The notes: generated by a model from the letters alone, not told the origin. A DNA stretch of 12,662 nucleotides from Nitrososphaerales archaeon TH526 (GCA_014523665.1 JAATVR010000291.1:1-12662), one strand, 5' to 3'. Shown: positions 6,241 through 12,088, counted from the first letter of the stretch. Translations and numbers: made by a program.

Positions 6241-6293
6241 GTAGGACGGCCAGGGAAGATTGGAAGATTGAACGAAAGGAGCCCGCCCTACCT
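6241..6293 (-). ncRNA. candidate structured RNA: second GC-rich hairpin
   Basis: The ends GTAGGACGG and CCGCCCTAC pair over 9 positions. On the minus strand every position pairs (one G-U), while the plus strand has one A-C mismatch, which hints at a minus-strand transcript. The loop holds a tandem GGAAGATT repeat. It is GC-rich against an AT-rich background. It lies 105 bases past the stop of the minus-strand acidic gene, so it could also be part of that transcript's 3' end. Confidence 0.35.
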
Positions 6294-6397
6294 GTCATGA
6301 ATTTTTTCCGTTAGCTCAAGTGTACAGTATGCACTAGCATAAAAGGTATTCCGGAACTTGATTATCCGTGAAAACAGGGAAAAACAGCATTCTTATT

Positions 6398-6517
6398 TCA
6401 TCCAGAAATATTGTCATTATCATTAAATTCTTCATTTTCCTCTTCCTCTTCAAACTCGTCATCAATGTCTATATCATCCTCTTCCTCAAAGACATCATTT
6501 TCTGGCTCTTTTTCCAT
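6398..6517 (-). CDS. 39-aa highly acidic protein
   Basis: A frame from ATG 6517 to TGA 6398. About 21 of 39 residues are Asp or Glu, with essentially one Lys, giving a very low isoelectric point (FEEEDDIDIDDEFEEEEE core). A TTTTATATG element lies about 30-38 bases upstream of the ATG, consistent with a short-leader archaeal promoter. There is no signal peptide or Cys. Such proteins can be DNA mimics, chaperone-like tails or metal buffers, but there is no evidence for any of these here. Acidic low-complexity frames can arise by chance from GAA/GAT repeats, which lowers certainty. Confidence 0.5.
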   Translation of the reverse strand: MEKEPENDVFEEEDDIDIDDEFEEEEENEEFNDNDNISG

Positions 6518-6689
6518 TCACAATTAGAATTAGTTGAGGCTTAATTACATATAAAAGTTAAAGAACCGCAGAATTTTTATCATATTATGTCACGGCTAAA
6601 ACTCTAAAATATTGAGAACCGAGGTCTGAAGATACTTCTAATCAATACAGAATTAGAGAACCAAGTAATTGATTCATACAGATTCGAGA

Positions 6690-6950
6690 CTATTTCCATA
6701 TGCTATCCGAATCCCTTGGTTTTAGTCTATTAATCTCCAATTCTGCGTGCCTTTTGAAATCTTCAATCTTTCTATTGTCATAACCCTTCTCTATCTTTAA
6801 TCGTTCTTCTAATAGCTTTTCTAGAATATGGATAGCTTCGAATGAATCCTCCGGATCGATATAATAAGCTCTTTCAAAGGCCGAAAGAATTGGTTCTAGC
6901 TGAAAGAATAAAGCATCTCGAATTTTGTCATGTTCGATAGGTCTGGTCAT
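6690..6950 (-). CDS. hypothetical helical protein, 86 aa
   Basis: A frame from ATG 6950 to TAA 6690, soluble and highly charged, predicted nearly all helical: helices about 5-30 (HDKIRDALFFQLEPILSAFERAY), 33-55 (DSFEAIHILEKLLEERLKIEKG) and 58-77. No family is recognised. A TTTTATTTAA element 21-30 bases before the ATG fits a leaderless promoter, which supports both the start and the gene. It is followed on the same strand, after about 170 bases, by the acidic 39-residue gene, which has its own TATA element, so the two are probably separate transcripts. Confidence 0.75.
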   Translation of the reverse strand: MTRPIEHDKIRDALFFQLEPILSAFERAYYIDPEDSFEAIHILEKLLEERLKIEKGYDNRKIEDFKRHAELEINRLKPRDSDSIWK

Positions 6951-6970
6951 TATAATTTCACATCTTATAC

Positions 6971-6980
6971 TTAAATAAAA
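6971..6980 (-). promoter_or_regulatory. TATA box of the 86-aa gene
   Basis: TTTTATTTAA on the minus strand, 21-30 bases before ATG 6950, which is standard spacing for a leaderless archaeal transcript. Confidence 0.5.
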
Positions 6981-7223
6981 ATATTTTCTGAAATGGTGTA
7001 TATTTGATATTATGCGATAGTTGTTTCAGGATTAGTATGGAGATATGGTTTTTTAACTTACCGGGTTAGATAATCAAAAAAATTAGTAACCGCAGCCGCA
7101 ACTGTCCTATCTCCTCAATGTTCGTGATGGCTATGACTTCCGTATAAGATATCTAACTTGGACAGTTTCAATTAATCAATGACTTGCAGATAAGATGATT
7201 CACGATCTCTATATAATGGAGAA

Positions 7224-7450
7224 TTAGGATGTTAGTTCGTTAACATTTTGATATATATCATTACCATATCCTGGTCCTGTCACTATCTCATATGTAGGAT
7301 TCTGTGGATCTAGTGCTTTTATAATATAACGGAATTTTTTCTGTTTCTTCAGTTGATGATGATGATGATGATGCAATTGATGTACTATAAGATGACCCAA
7401 GCAGTAGCAACAAGATTAGCCCAAAAGATAATACAAACCCCAATTTTCAT
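7224..7450 (-). pseudogene. secreted small protein gene broken by one-base shifts
   Basis: On the minus strand, one frame gives a signal peptide (GFVLSFGLILLLLLGSSYS, then TSIASSSSSSTEETEKIPLYYK), and the neighbouring frame continues with ALDPQNPTYEIVTGPGYGND and ends DIYQNVNELTS at TAA 7224. Dropping one A from the AAAA run at 7320-7317 joins them as ...IPLYYKALDPQNP.... At the 5' end, ATG 7450 is one base out of frame with the signal peptide; dropping one A from the AAAA at 7447-7444 gives MKLGFVLSF, while the only in-frame start as written is TTG 7443. The corrected product has about 74 residues: signal peptide, Ser run encoded by a (GAT/ATC)6 microsatellite, and a 'DP-x-NPTYE-x-VTGPGYGND' segment that I recall from secreted thaumarchaeal proteins. 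It is either a pseudogene or a victim of indel errors. Confidence 0.65.
7354..7372. repeat. GAT trinucleotide microsatellite
   Basis: Six GAT copies in a row on the plus strand, which become a TCA-encoded Ser run in the broken secreted-protein frame on the minus strand. Slippage here changes length by whole codons. Confidence 0.85.
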
Positions 7451-7607
7451 GGCATTCAAGTACGAGGTCAGAGTAATTAAGAATGCTAAACTGAATATTA
7501 ATAGTTCTGATTAGACTTGAAACCTGAGATATAGAATGTTGTCTGACGACAATGGATAGACATTTTTGACTGGTCATTAGGGACACCAGGGACACCTGAC
7601 ATATTAT

Positions 7608-8192
7608 TTATTCATCGTCTGAATTAGAACTAGAATCATCATCAGAAGCGGTTCCACCGGTATCAGCAATAGACGGTGGAGGTAACGGTGGTGATGCTGC
7701 TGGCGGCAAAGTCTCATTTAACGCTGGTAGGGAGGTAGGCAAAACTGCACTCATATCAAGATCCGACCTAGCATCATTAGAGTACTTTTCAGTTTTTTCT
7801 TCATTGGTAAGTGTTATAATGGTCGAAATGTTCTGTATTTTAGGATCCGTCAATGTGCTTGCCATCTGGATTGTCCCTGCTGTATTGTTCAAGATAAACC
7901 CATCTGGAAAAGATGATAATTTTATTAATGTGCCATTTATGCGATCGTAAATACCCATTTGGGCATTTATTCTCTGTCCTACTATTGATTCATCGCCTAT
8001 ACTGTAATTTATTATAAGTTTAACTTGGTTTCCCTCTGTATTAACAAGAGGGAGAGCAGTGGCTTGAGTTATAGAGATATTACTACGTTGTTGGGCAAAC
8101 AGATCTACTGCTGCTGAAAATAATGGAAAATAAATAAGAGCCAATACAAGAAAACTAGTGATGACTGTCTTGTTGTCGACAAACTTGTTCAT
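7608..8192 (-). CDS. secreted Pro-rich protein with acidic tail, 194 aa
   Basis: Residues 1-33 form a signal peptide (Lys near the start, hydrophobic 10-28, likely cut near LFA-QQ). The mature part (35-140) is beta-like and polar, with six N-glycosylation sequons (N38, N62, N86, N102, N121, N159). It ends with a Pro-rich linker (156-173, LPPAASPPLPPP) and an acidic Ser/Asp tail (SDDDSSSNSDDE). No enzyme motif is visible. The region 40-130 could be a small beta-sandwich with a role at the cell surface; that is inference. A CTTTATATT element lies about 35-43 bases before the ATG at 8192. The tail resembles that of the 358-residue protein in this window, suggesting a shared sorting or ion-binding role. 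Confidence 0.8.
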   Translation of the reverse strand: MNKFVDNKTVITSFLVLALIYFPLFSAAVDLFAQQRSNISITQATALPLVNTEGNQVKLIINYSIGDESIVGQRINAQMGIYDRINGTLIKLSSFPDGFILNNTAGTIQMASTLTDPKIQNISTIITLTNEEKTEKYSNDARSDLDMSAVLPTSLPALNETLPPAASPPLPPPSIADTGGTASDDDSSSNSDDE

Positions 8193-8330
8193 GTTACTGA
8201 CACGTATTGATTAAATGCATCATCTACAATATAAAGAGGTATTAACAAACTATTTGTTTATACGAGTTATTGGTTTTTGACAATGGATTATAAATGATTC
8301 GTCGGCTTGAGTAATCTGCGTTAAACAGAA

Positions 8331-8660
8331 TTATTTACTAATATTTACAGATCTAGCAGACAGTCCACCAAAATCTGTATCATTGTTATTATTTGTACCA
8401 TTTATTAAATCAGTTTTATTTGCCTCTGCAATATCTGTTGATTCAGCAGATAAACCTCCGAAGCTAGTGTTGCCACTAGTACCATCTCTCTTTAAATCAG
8501 TTTTATTTGCCTCTGCAATATCTGTTGATTCAGCAGATAAACCTCCGAAGTCGGTATCATTGCCAAGTGCATTATTAGTCGTATTCAGAACCATCACTAT
8601 TGCAGGATTTATTCCTAACAAAGTCACCGATAAGAGCAGAATGATCATTAGCAATGACAT
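8331..8660 (-). CDS. secreted glycoprotein-like tandem-repeat protein, 109 aa
   Basis: A hydrophobic signal peptide (1-25, LLMIILLLSVTLLG) is followed by a 29-residue repeat. FGGLSAESTDIAEANKTDL occurs at 38-56 and, unchanged, at 67-85, with a third partial copy (FGGLSA) at 97-102. The mature part of about 84 residues contains eight N-x-S/T sequons (N26, N34, N52, N64, N81, N87, N93, N106), so it is probably densely N-glycosylated after export. No Cys is present. The repeat DNA is identical for 59 bases between the copies, which implies a recent duplication. A strong TATA element sits 20-27 bases before the ATG. I recognise no family. Confidence 0.8.
   Translation of the reverse strand: MSLLMIILLLSVTLLGINPAIVMVLNTTNNALGNDTDFGGLSAESTDIAEANKTDLKRDGTSGNTSFGGLSAESTDIAEANKTDLINGTNNNNDTDFGGLSARSVNISK
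8405..8463 (-). repeat. 59-bp direct repeat, copy A
   Basis: Identical over 59 bases to 8492-8550; the offset is 87 bases (29 codons). It encodes part of the FGGLSAESTDI repeat. Confidence 0.9.
8492..8550 (-). repeat. 59-bp direct repeat, copy B
   Basis: Perfect match to 8405-8463, which suggests recent duplication or gene conversion within the repeat protein gene. Confidence 0.9.
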
Positions 8661-8679
8661 ATTGTCTTTATAATATTAT

Positions 8680-8687
8680 AATATAAA
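8680..8687 (-). promoter_or_regulatory. TATA box of the 29-residue-repeat gene
   Basis: TTTATATT on the minus strand, 20-27 bases before ATG 8660, inside a longer AT-only run (8667-8690). Confidence 0.55.
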
Positions 8688-8725
8688 TAATTTCCAAGTA
8701 TTTTATTTCTCCAAATTATTATTGT

Positions 8726-8770
8726 GACGGCAACAGCTTTAGTGCCGTCGACGTAAATGAGCTCACGTCG
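8726..8770. promoter_or_regulatory. two adjacent hairpins in divergent promoter region
   Basis: Hairpin 1: GACGGCA (8726-8732) pairs with TGCCGTC (8743-8749) around a 10-base loop. Hairpin 2: CGACGT (8749-8754) pairs with ACGTCG (8765-8770), also with a 10-base loop. They share base 8749 and include a GTCGAC palindrome. They are GC-rich in AT-rich surroundings and lie between two divergent genes. They could be operators or structured leader elements; the strand is not determined. Confidence 0.5.
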
Positions 8771-8799
8771 TAACTAGACATCCTCACCTGCCCGGTTAT

Positions 8800-8824
8800 C
8801 CCGGAAATACCCCCTCCCCTCCCC
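8800..8824 (-). promoter_or_regulatory. G-quadruplex motif
   Basis: The minus strand carries four G-runs: GGGG, GGGG, GGGGG and GGG, separated by loops of 1, 1 and 7 bases, which satisfies the usual G3+N1-7 rule. It sits about 20 bases upstream of the TATA box of the plus-strand gene starting at 8873, so folding of the template strand could affect that promoter. This is the most G/C-skewed run in the window. Confidence 0.6.
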
Positions 8825-8844
8825 AGCAGTTATAGTACAAGTAT

Positions 8845-8852
8845 TATAAATA
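8845..8852 (+). promoter_or_regulatory. TATA box of the 269-aa gene
   Basis: TATAAATA lies 21-28 bases before ATG 8873. It predicts transcription starting at or next to that ATG and thus a leaderless mRNA, favouring 8873 over the GTG at 8867. Confidence 0.55.
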
Positions 8853-8872
8853 TTGTTGAATATTGAGTGAGT

Positions 8873-9682
8873 ATGGCTCAAAAAAATACCAGTTCAAGAT
8901 CATCAATTACACCTACACAAAGTACAATACTGGAACAGGGCGATATATTCTTCTTCTATCGACCCAAAGTCAGATCTGAGAATGTCGAAAGCATTGAAGA
9001 TGTAAGAAGATTTTTTGTGGTTCTTGCGCCTGAATCAAAGAATAAGAAAGAGCTATATAGACTGTTAGTGATTGGCAAAAAATCACTTCCTGAGATCAGG
9101 GAAACTGAAGCCAGGAGCTCTGAAAGATACTGGGCAAGAGTAGGAGGCATATTTGACGACCCTACGGAGCTAACAAAAGAACTACTATCTAAAGAATTTA
9201 GAGAGGGGGATATGGCAAGACCAGTTGGAGAAGGAAAATATGCTATCGTAGATCACAATAATCATACCGAATTAGCTTTCGTATTAGAATTACCTAAAGA
9301 GCTAGGAGAAGCACAAAAAGAATTAGGAATTGAAAAAGAAGCGAGTTACATTATTACCGTTATTAATCCGAAAGTACCAAAACGAGAAGAATACTTACCA
9401 ACAACAGAAGATGCTCCAAAATATCCGGAATCTGTTCTCAATGATTTTGGTAATAATGAGAATTTCGTACAACTGTCAAGAAACTTAAAATTCATAGACT
9501 ATCAGAACGCACAAATAATACTAATTGGTACAAGAGAGGGTAAAGATACACTAACACAAGAATTAGGAATAACTGTAGAAAATGAAAGCGAGAACGATCA
9601 TTCAGCTGATATATTTACTAGATTGAGGATACGCAAAGACCAAGTCCCAATAAAACCATTGATTCAGGGAAAGTTAGAATAA
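8873..9682 (+). CDS. conserved soluble protein of unknown function, 269 aa
   Basis: Starts ATG 8873, with an in-frame GTG at 8867 as alternative; the TATA spacing favours ATG. The N-terminal 20 residues are Ser/Thr-rich and likely disordered. From 'LEQGDIFFFYRPKV' onward the protein is folded and charged, with a segment 'VRRFFVVLAPES ... YRLLVIGKKSLPEI', then 'RYWARVGGIFDDP', then 'ARPVGEGKYAIVDHNNHTELAFVLELP', and 'EASYIITVINPKVP'. I recall this order of motifs from a conserved bacterial and archaeal family without a known function, but I cannot name a domain. There is no signal peptide, membrane segment or Cys. A GDIFFFY start suggests a beta-rich fold. It is monocistronic, flanked by divergent and convergent genes. 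Confidence 0.85.
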   Translation: MAQKNTSSRSSITPTQSTILEQGDIFFFYRPKVRSENVESIEDVRRFFVVLAPESKNKKELYRLLVIGKKSLPEIRETEARSSERYWARVGGIFDDPTELTKELLSKEFREGDMARPVGEGKYAIVDHNNHTELAFVLELPKELGEAQKELGIEKEASYIITVINPKVPKREEYLPTTEDAPKYPESVLNDFGNNENFVQLSRNLKFIDYQNAQIILIGTREGKDTLTQELGITVENESENDHSADIFTRLRIRKDQVPIKPLIQGKLE

Positions 9683-9702
9683 ATGTATTTAGCTTTAGGT
9701 TG

Positions 9703-9713
9703 TTTTAATATAA
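9703..9713 (+). promoter_or_regulatory. TATA-like element of the 70-aa gene
   Basis: TTTTAATATAA, 30-40 bases before ATG 9743, predicting a short leader of a few bases. Confidence 0.4.
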
Positions 9714-9742
9714 TGCGATAAAAACATGACGATAAGACATTA

Positions 9743-9955
9743 ATGGACTCTAACATGAGTAGCTTCCCGCCTAAATATTATTACTGCAATGAAAATGATT
9801 TTTGGTTCAGTTACGGGTACGAAAGAGACGTAGTAGACCTGCCAGTACTTATGGCCCGAACTGGCAGTACATATAGCTCACTGTTATTCATTGTATTTGG
9901 CTTTGCAGCAGCTTTGCTCATATACAAATTTAAGCCTGTCATTAACATTAACTGA
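9743..9955 (+). CDS. small tail-anchored membrane protein, 70 aa
   Basis: A frame from ATG 9743 to TGA 9955. The first 40 residues are polar and aromatic (PPKYYYCNENDFWFSYGYERD), and residues 45-62 form one hydrophobic membrane segment (SLLFIVFGFAAALLIYKF) followed by a short basic tail. This is a C-terminal anchor, so most of the protein faces one side of the membrane. No family is recognised. A TATA-like element precedes it. It is convergent with the Cys-rich gene on the other strand, with 30 bases between their stops. Confidence 0.55.
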   Translation: MDSNMSSFPPKYYYCNENDFWFSYGYERDVVDLPVLMARTGSTYSSLLFIVFGFAAALLIYKFKPVININ

Positions 9956-9985
9956 ATAAAAAAGAAAGAGAGGGGGGTTAATTAA

Positions 9986-10195
9986 TTAATCATCTGCTCC
10001 AGGTACGCATTTACCCGATCCGGTTGCTTTACAGTTGTGATTATCTGACTGAGTATTACCAGGATCGCAACTACTTCCTGGTCCTGTGCATAGTGTTTTT
10101 GGATCGGCAGAGACACTATTTTCTAGTGAGGGGGCTACTGCGAGACCAACTGCTGCTGCTACGATTGTTGCCAGAATCAGTGCTTTTATAACCAT
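9986..10195 (-). CDS. secreted four-cysteine mini-protein, 69 aa
   Basis: The likely start is ATG 10195 (MVIKALILATIVAAAVGLAV), since a longer in-frame start at 10312 would place about 39 unrelated residues before a good signal peptide, and the box A element at 10218-10227 predicts transcription near 10195. Signal peptide 1-30, likely cut after VSA. The mature 39 residues hold four Cys (36, 43, 55, 63) spaced C-x6-C-x11-C-x7-C, with many Gly, Asn, Asp and Ser, which suggests two disulfides in a small extracellular domain. No family is named. Small secreted Cys-bearing proteins of this sort are frequent in soil thaumarchaea from what I recall. Confidence 0.75.
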   Translation of the reverse strand: MVIKALILATIVAAAVGLAVAPSLENSVSADPKTLCTGPGSSCDPGNTQSDNHNCKATGSGKCVPGADD

Positions 10196-10217
10196 TATTC
10201 CCACATAGTGCTTTATA

Positions 10218-10227
10218 CTATAAAATA
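10218..10227 (-). promoter_or_regulatory. TATA box of the Cys mini-protein
   Basis: ATTTTATAGT on the minus strand, 23-32 bases before ATG 10195. It supports the shorter start over 10312. Confidence 0.5.
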
Positions 10228-10319
10228 ATAGTGGGGGATTTTTAGGAAGAAGATCCCGTAAAATATCACTATAATATTTTAGTGTAAATATGTAACTTAT
10301 TTTCTCATACAAACATCTA

Positions 10320-10430
10320 ATGATTAAAAATACTACTTCTAAGACAAAGTTGAATCATTTTGCAAGAATCGAATCAATTTTTAATACTCTAGGTCAAATA
10401 GTAGTGAAATTGGCTATGATTATACTATAA
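10320..10430 (+). CDS. possible 36-aa peptide
   Basis: A short frame from ATG 10320 to TAA 10430, basic at first (MIKNTTSKTKLNHFARIE) and hydrophobic at the end (QIVVKLAMIIL), so amphipathic or membrane-associating. TGTAAATATG lies 28-37 bases upstream. No homology is recognised; it could be a chance frame. Confidence 0.22.
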   Translation: MIKNTTSKTKLNHFARIESIFNTLGQIVVKLAMIIL

Positions 10431-10459
10431 ATCTACTGGAGAGTTTATCGCTGAGCTGA

Positions 10460-10561
10460 TTATACAGCATATCTTATTGATTTCAACATGCTATAAAAAT
10501 ATCTAAGCTCTGTTCTCGAATCGCTTATCTTAAAGAATTCTATCATCTTGAATTTAGTCAT
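10460..10561 (-). CDS. possible 33-aa basic peptide
   Basis: A short minus-strand frame from ATG 10561 to TAA 10460 (MTKFKMIEFFKIS... ending SIRYAV), aromatic and basic. A TATA-like AATTATATAC lies about 40 bases upstream. No family is recognised, and chance is a fair alternative. Confidence 0.22.
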   Translation of the reverse strand: MTKFKMIEFFKISDSRTELRYFYSMLKSIRYAV

Positions 10562-10678
10562 TCACCGACAGATGCAATCATCGGTCCAATGCATTAGTAT
10601 ATAATTACAGAGTAAATTAATACTAGGTTTGGCTTATTATACACTAAGACTACCATATAGAAGAATACATGAACTAAT

Positions 10679-11755
10679 ATGACTTTCTTCTATACGTTAT
10701 ATATCAAATATTTTTATAGTCCATTTCTAAAGTGGAAATGTACTCGATTGTATAGCTTACCCCTATTTAAGATGATGTTAGTAGTAGCAATAGCTTATGC
10801 ATCTTTTACAGCATTAACAATATTAGTTCCTCAATCTGGCGGAGTAATTCAGACTCTGTTCGCGCAAATAATTCCGGCTAGTCTGGAACAGAGTAGCGAT
10901 AATTCAACTACGAATTTGAATAAAAGTAATAATAGTAACTTAACTCAGACCTCTTCTATACTGAATTCGACGGGTAACTCTAGCAGTATAACCCAACTAA
11001 CTACATTACCATCTTCATCTCCCATTACTCCATCTTCTAATGGCGGCTCCTCTAATGATAATTCGACTATGAATCTGAACAATGGTAACATAACTCAGAT
11101 CTCTTCTCTCCTGCTCAATTCGACGGGTAACTCTAGCAGTATAACCCAACTAGCTACATTACCATCTTCATCTCCCATTACTCCATCTTCTAATGGCGGC
11201 TCCTCTAATGATAACTCAGATGACGACGGAGATAGCACTGGTAGTGATAATGACGTACAAAATAGTGACGATGATACCTACTCTAATGACGATGATACCT
11301 CCTCTAATGACGATGATGCCTCCTCTAATGACGATGATAATAATGGCGATAATGGAAATGATGAAGCTAGTGACTATAATGATGATGATAGAAGTGATGA
11401 AGTAAACGATAACGACGTAAAAAGTGGTAACCCATTCTTTGACAATAATAATGATGGAAATAATGAAGCTAATGTTAATGACGAAGACAACGATAACTCA
11501 CCATTCTTTGACAGTAATGATAATGATATTGTTATCTCCTCGTCTAACAACTACGAAAATGGTGAAGATGATTCCACCGACCGTGATAATTATGACGACG
11601 AGAATGATGATTATTACTATGATGACGAAGACGACACCGATAGTGGTATTGCCATAAGTTCACCAGGTGGAGGCGGTGCATTCGCATCAGCAGGTGGAGG
11701 CGGTGCATTCGCATCAGCAGGTGGAGGCGGTGCATTCGCATCAGCAGGTCGATAA
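10679..11755 (+). CDS. secreted Ser/Asn/Asp-rich repeat protein, 358 aa
   Basis: A signal peptide or anchor lies at residues 32-62 (MMLVVAIAYASFTALTILV...TLFAQ). The true start may be Met32 or Met33 (10772 or 10775), not 10679. The mature protein has three low-complexity parts. Residues 70-180 are Ser/Thr/Asn-rich with many sequons and two near-identical copies of a 33-residue stretch at 96-128 and 147-179 (51-residue period). Residues 181-322 are Asp/Asn-rich, about half acidic, with DDD[TA][SY]SN repeats at 197-217 and two PFFD[NS]N motifs (252, 275). The last 30 residues contain GGGGAFASA three times. It probably lies outside the cell; the acidic part may bind Ca2+ or other cations, and the sequon region suggests heavy glycosylation. 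No enzyme domain is visible. It resembles surface or matrix proteins in plan only. Confidence 0.8.
   Translation: MTFFYTLYIKYFYSPFLKWKCTRLYSLPLFKMMLVVAIAYASFTALTILVPQSGGVIQTLFAQIIPASLEQSSDNSTTNLNKSNNSNLTQTSSILNSTGNSSSITQLTTLPSSSPITPSSNGGSSNDNSTMNLNNGNITQISSLLLNSTGNSSSITQLATLPSSSPITPSSNGGSSNDNSDDDGDSTGSDNDVQNSDDDTYSNDDDTSSNDDDASSNDDDNNGDNGNDEASDYNDDDRSDEVNDNDVKSGNPFFDNNNDGNNEANVNDEDNDNSPFFDSNDNDIVISSSNNYENGEDDSTDRDNYDDENDDYYYDDEDDTDSGIAISSPGGGGAFASAGGGGAFASAGGGGAFASAGR
10964..11061 (+). repeat. 98-bp direct repeat, copy 1
   Basis: Matches 11117-11214 with one difference (ACTAACT versus ACTAGCT). The offset of 153 bases is exactly 51 codons, so the duplication kept the reading frame. Confidence 0.9.
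11117..11214 (+). repeat. 98-bp direct repeat, copy 2
   Basis: Second copy of the 10964-11061 segment. Near-identity including third codon positions implies a recent duplication. Confidence 0.9.
11267..11338 (+). repeat. 21-bp tandem repeats encoding DDD[TA][SY]SN
   Basis: Three 21-base units (11267-11287, 11288-11308, 11309-11329) and a partial fourth, differing at two or three bases. Each encodes three Asp then Thr/Ala, Ser/Tyr, Ser, Asn. Confidence 0.85.
11666..11746 (+). repeat. three perfect 27-bp tandem repeats encoding GGGGAFASA
   Basis: Units at 11666-11692, 11693-11719 and 11720-11746 are identical at every base. They form the C-terminus of the repeat protein just before the last Gly-Arg and stop. 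Confidence 0.95.
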
Positions 11756-12076
11756 TATTAAACCGGTCATTAATAGAAATACGACTTAGATAATGTCGAT
11801 TATCTTGGCTCGACTATCGTACTCAAAAAATATACCGGTCCTAACGAGGTAAACGGAGAGCTTATTACTTCTCGTTTGCTATAATAGTAAATAGGTTCTT
11901 ATCCAAACAGTTGGTGCTAGTTAGCATTACTACTTTTGGAATTTTTATTTTTTCTTTCATCCGTATAAAGATATAGAATATAACTAAGAGAAAAGTGTGG
12001 TGAAAAGAAAATAAGAAGAAACATTAGACGTATATAGAACAATATAACCTATTATACTACGACGTTAAGATAGAAC
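11756..12076. other. non-coding stretch after the repeat protein
   Basis: No gene seen in any frame. It contains a 7-bp hairpin with a 4-base loop (11788-11805), two copies of ACCGGTC (11762-11768 and 11834-11840), and a longer imperfect hairpin GTAAACG-G-AGAG with CTTCT-CGTTTGC (11849-11879, one bulge). The last part (11990-12030) is purine-rich. Confidence 0.55.
11788..11805 (+). terminator. hairpin after the repeat protein gene
   Basis: AGATAAT pairs with ATTATCT around GTCG, 32 bases past the stop codon. No T-run directly follows, so the terminator role is only likely. Confidence 0.4.
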
Positions 12077-12088
12077 TTAAGCTATCTT
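12067..12088. repeat. inverted repeat, 7-bp stem
   Basis: AAGATAG and CTATCTT pair around AACTTAAG. It overlaps the end of the possible minus-strand small gene at 12077 and could act as its terminator. Confidence 0.4.

Larger units (their letters stand above)
5359..6397. other. gene-poor stretch of about 1 kb
   Basis: All frames are broken often by stops. What can be seen: a possible 45-residue frame (5685-5822), a GC-rich nested hairpin (5878-5944), a small hairpin AACTTTT-CTATC-AAAAGTT (6027-6045), and a second GC-rich hairpin (6241-6293). A 28-residue open stretch near 5556-5640 (plus) has a protein-like composition but no start and no recognisable family. The region between the hairpins shows nothing I can name. 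Confidence 0.6.

Noticed and set aside
6241..6293. tRNA or H/ACA guide RNA
   Set aside because: Too short for a tRNA, no T-loop pairing, and no ACA box at the right spacing after the stem.
7085..7160. His-rich short minus-strand peptide (GSHSHHEH)
   Set aside because: Only about 18 residues from a TTG, with no promoter; the frame is closed by stops on both sides.
8383..8673. 96-residue plus-strand frame with repeats
   Set aside because: Its repeats are the antisense image of the 29-residue-repeat secreted gene, which has the signal peptide and TATA box.
8956..9150. 64-residue minus-strand frame
   Set aside because: Antisense within the conserved 269-residue gene.
11193..11741. Met/Ile/Thr-rich plus frames (11193-11405, 11424-11657) and a His/Arg-rich minus frame (11544-11741)
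   Set aside because: Low-complexity images of the Asp-codon repeats of the 358-residue protein.
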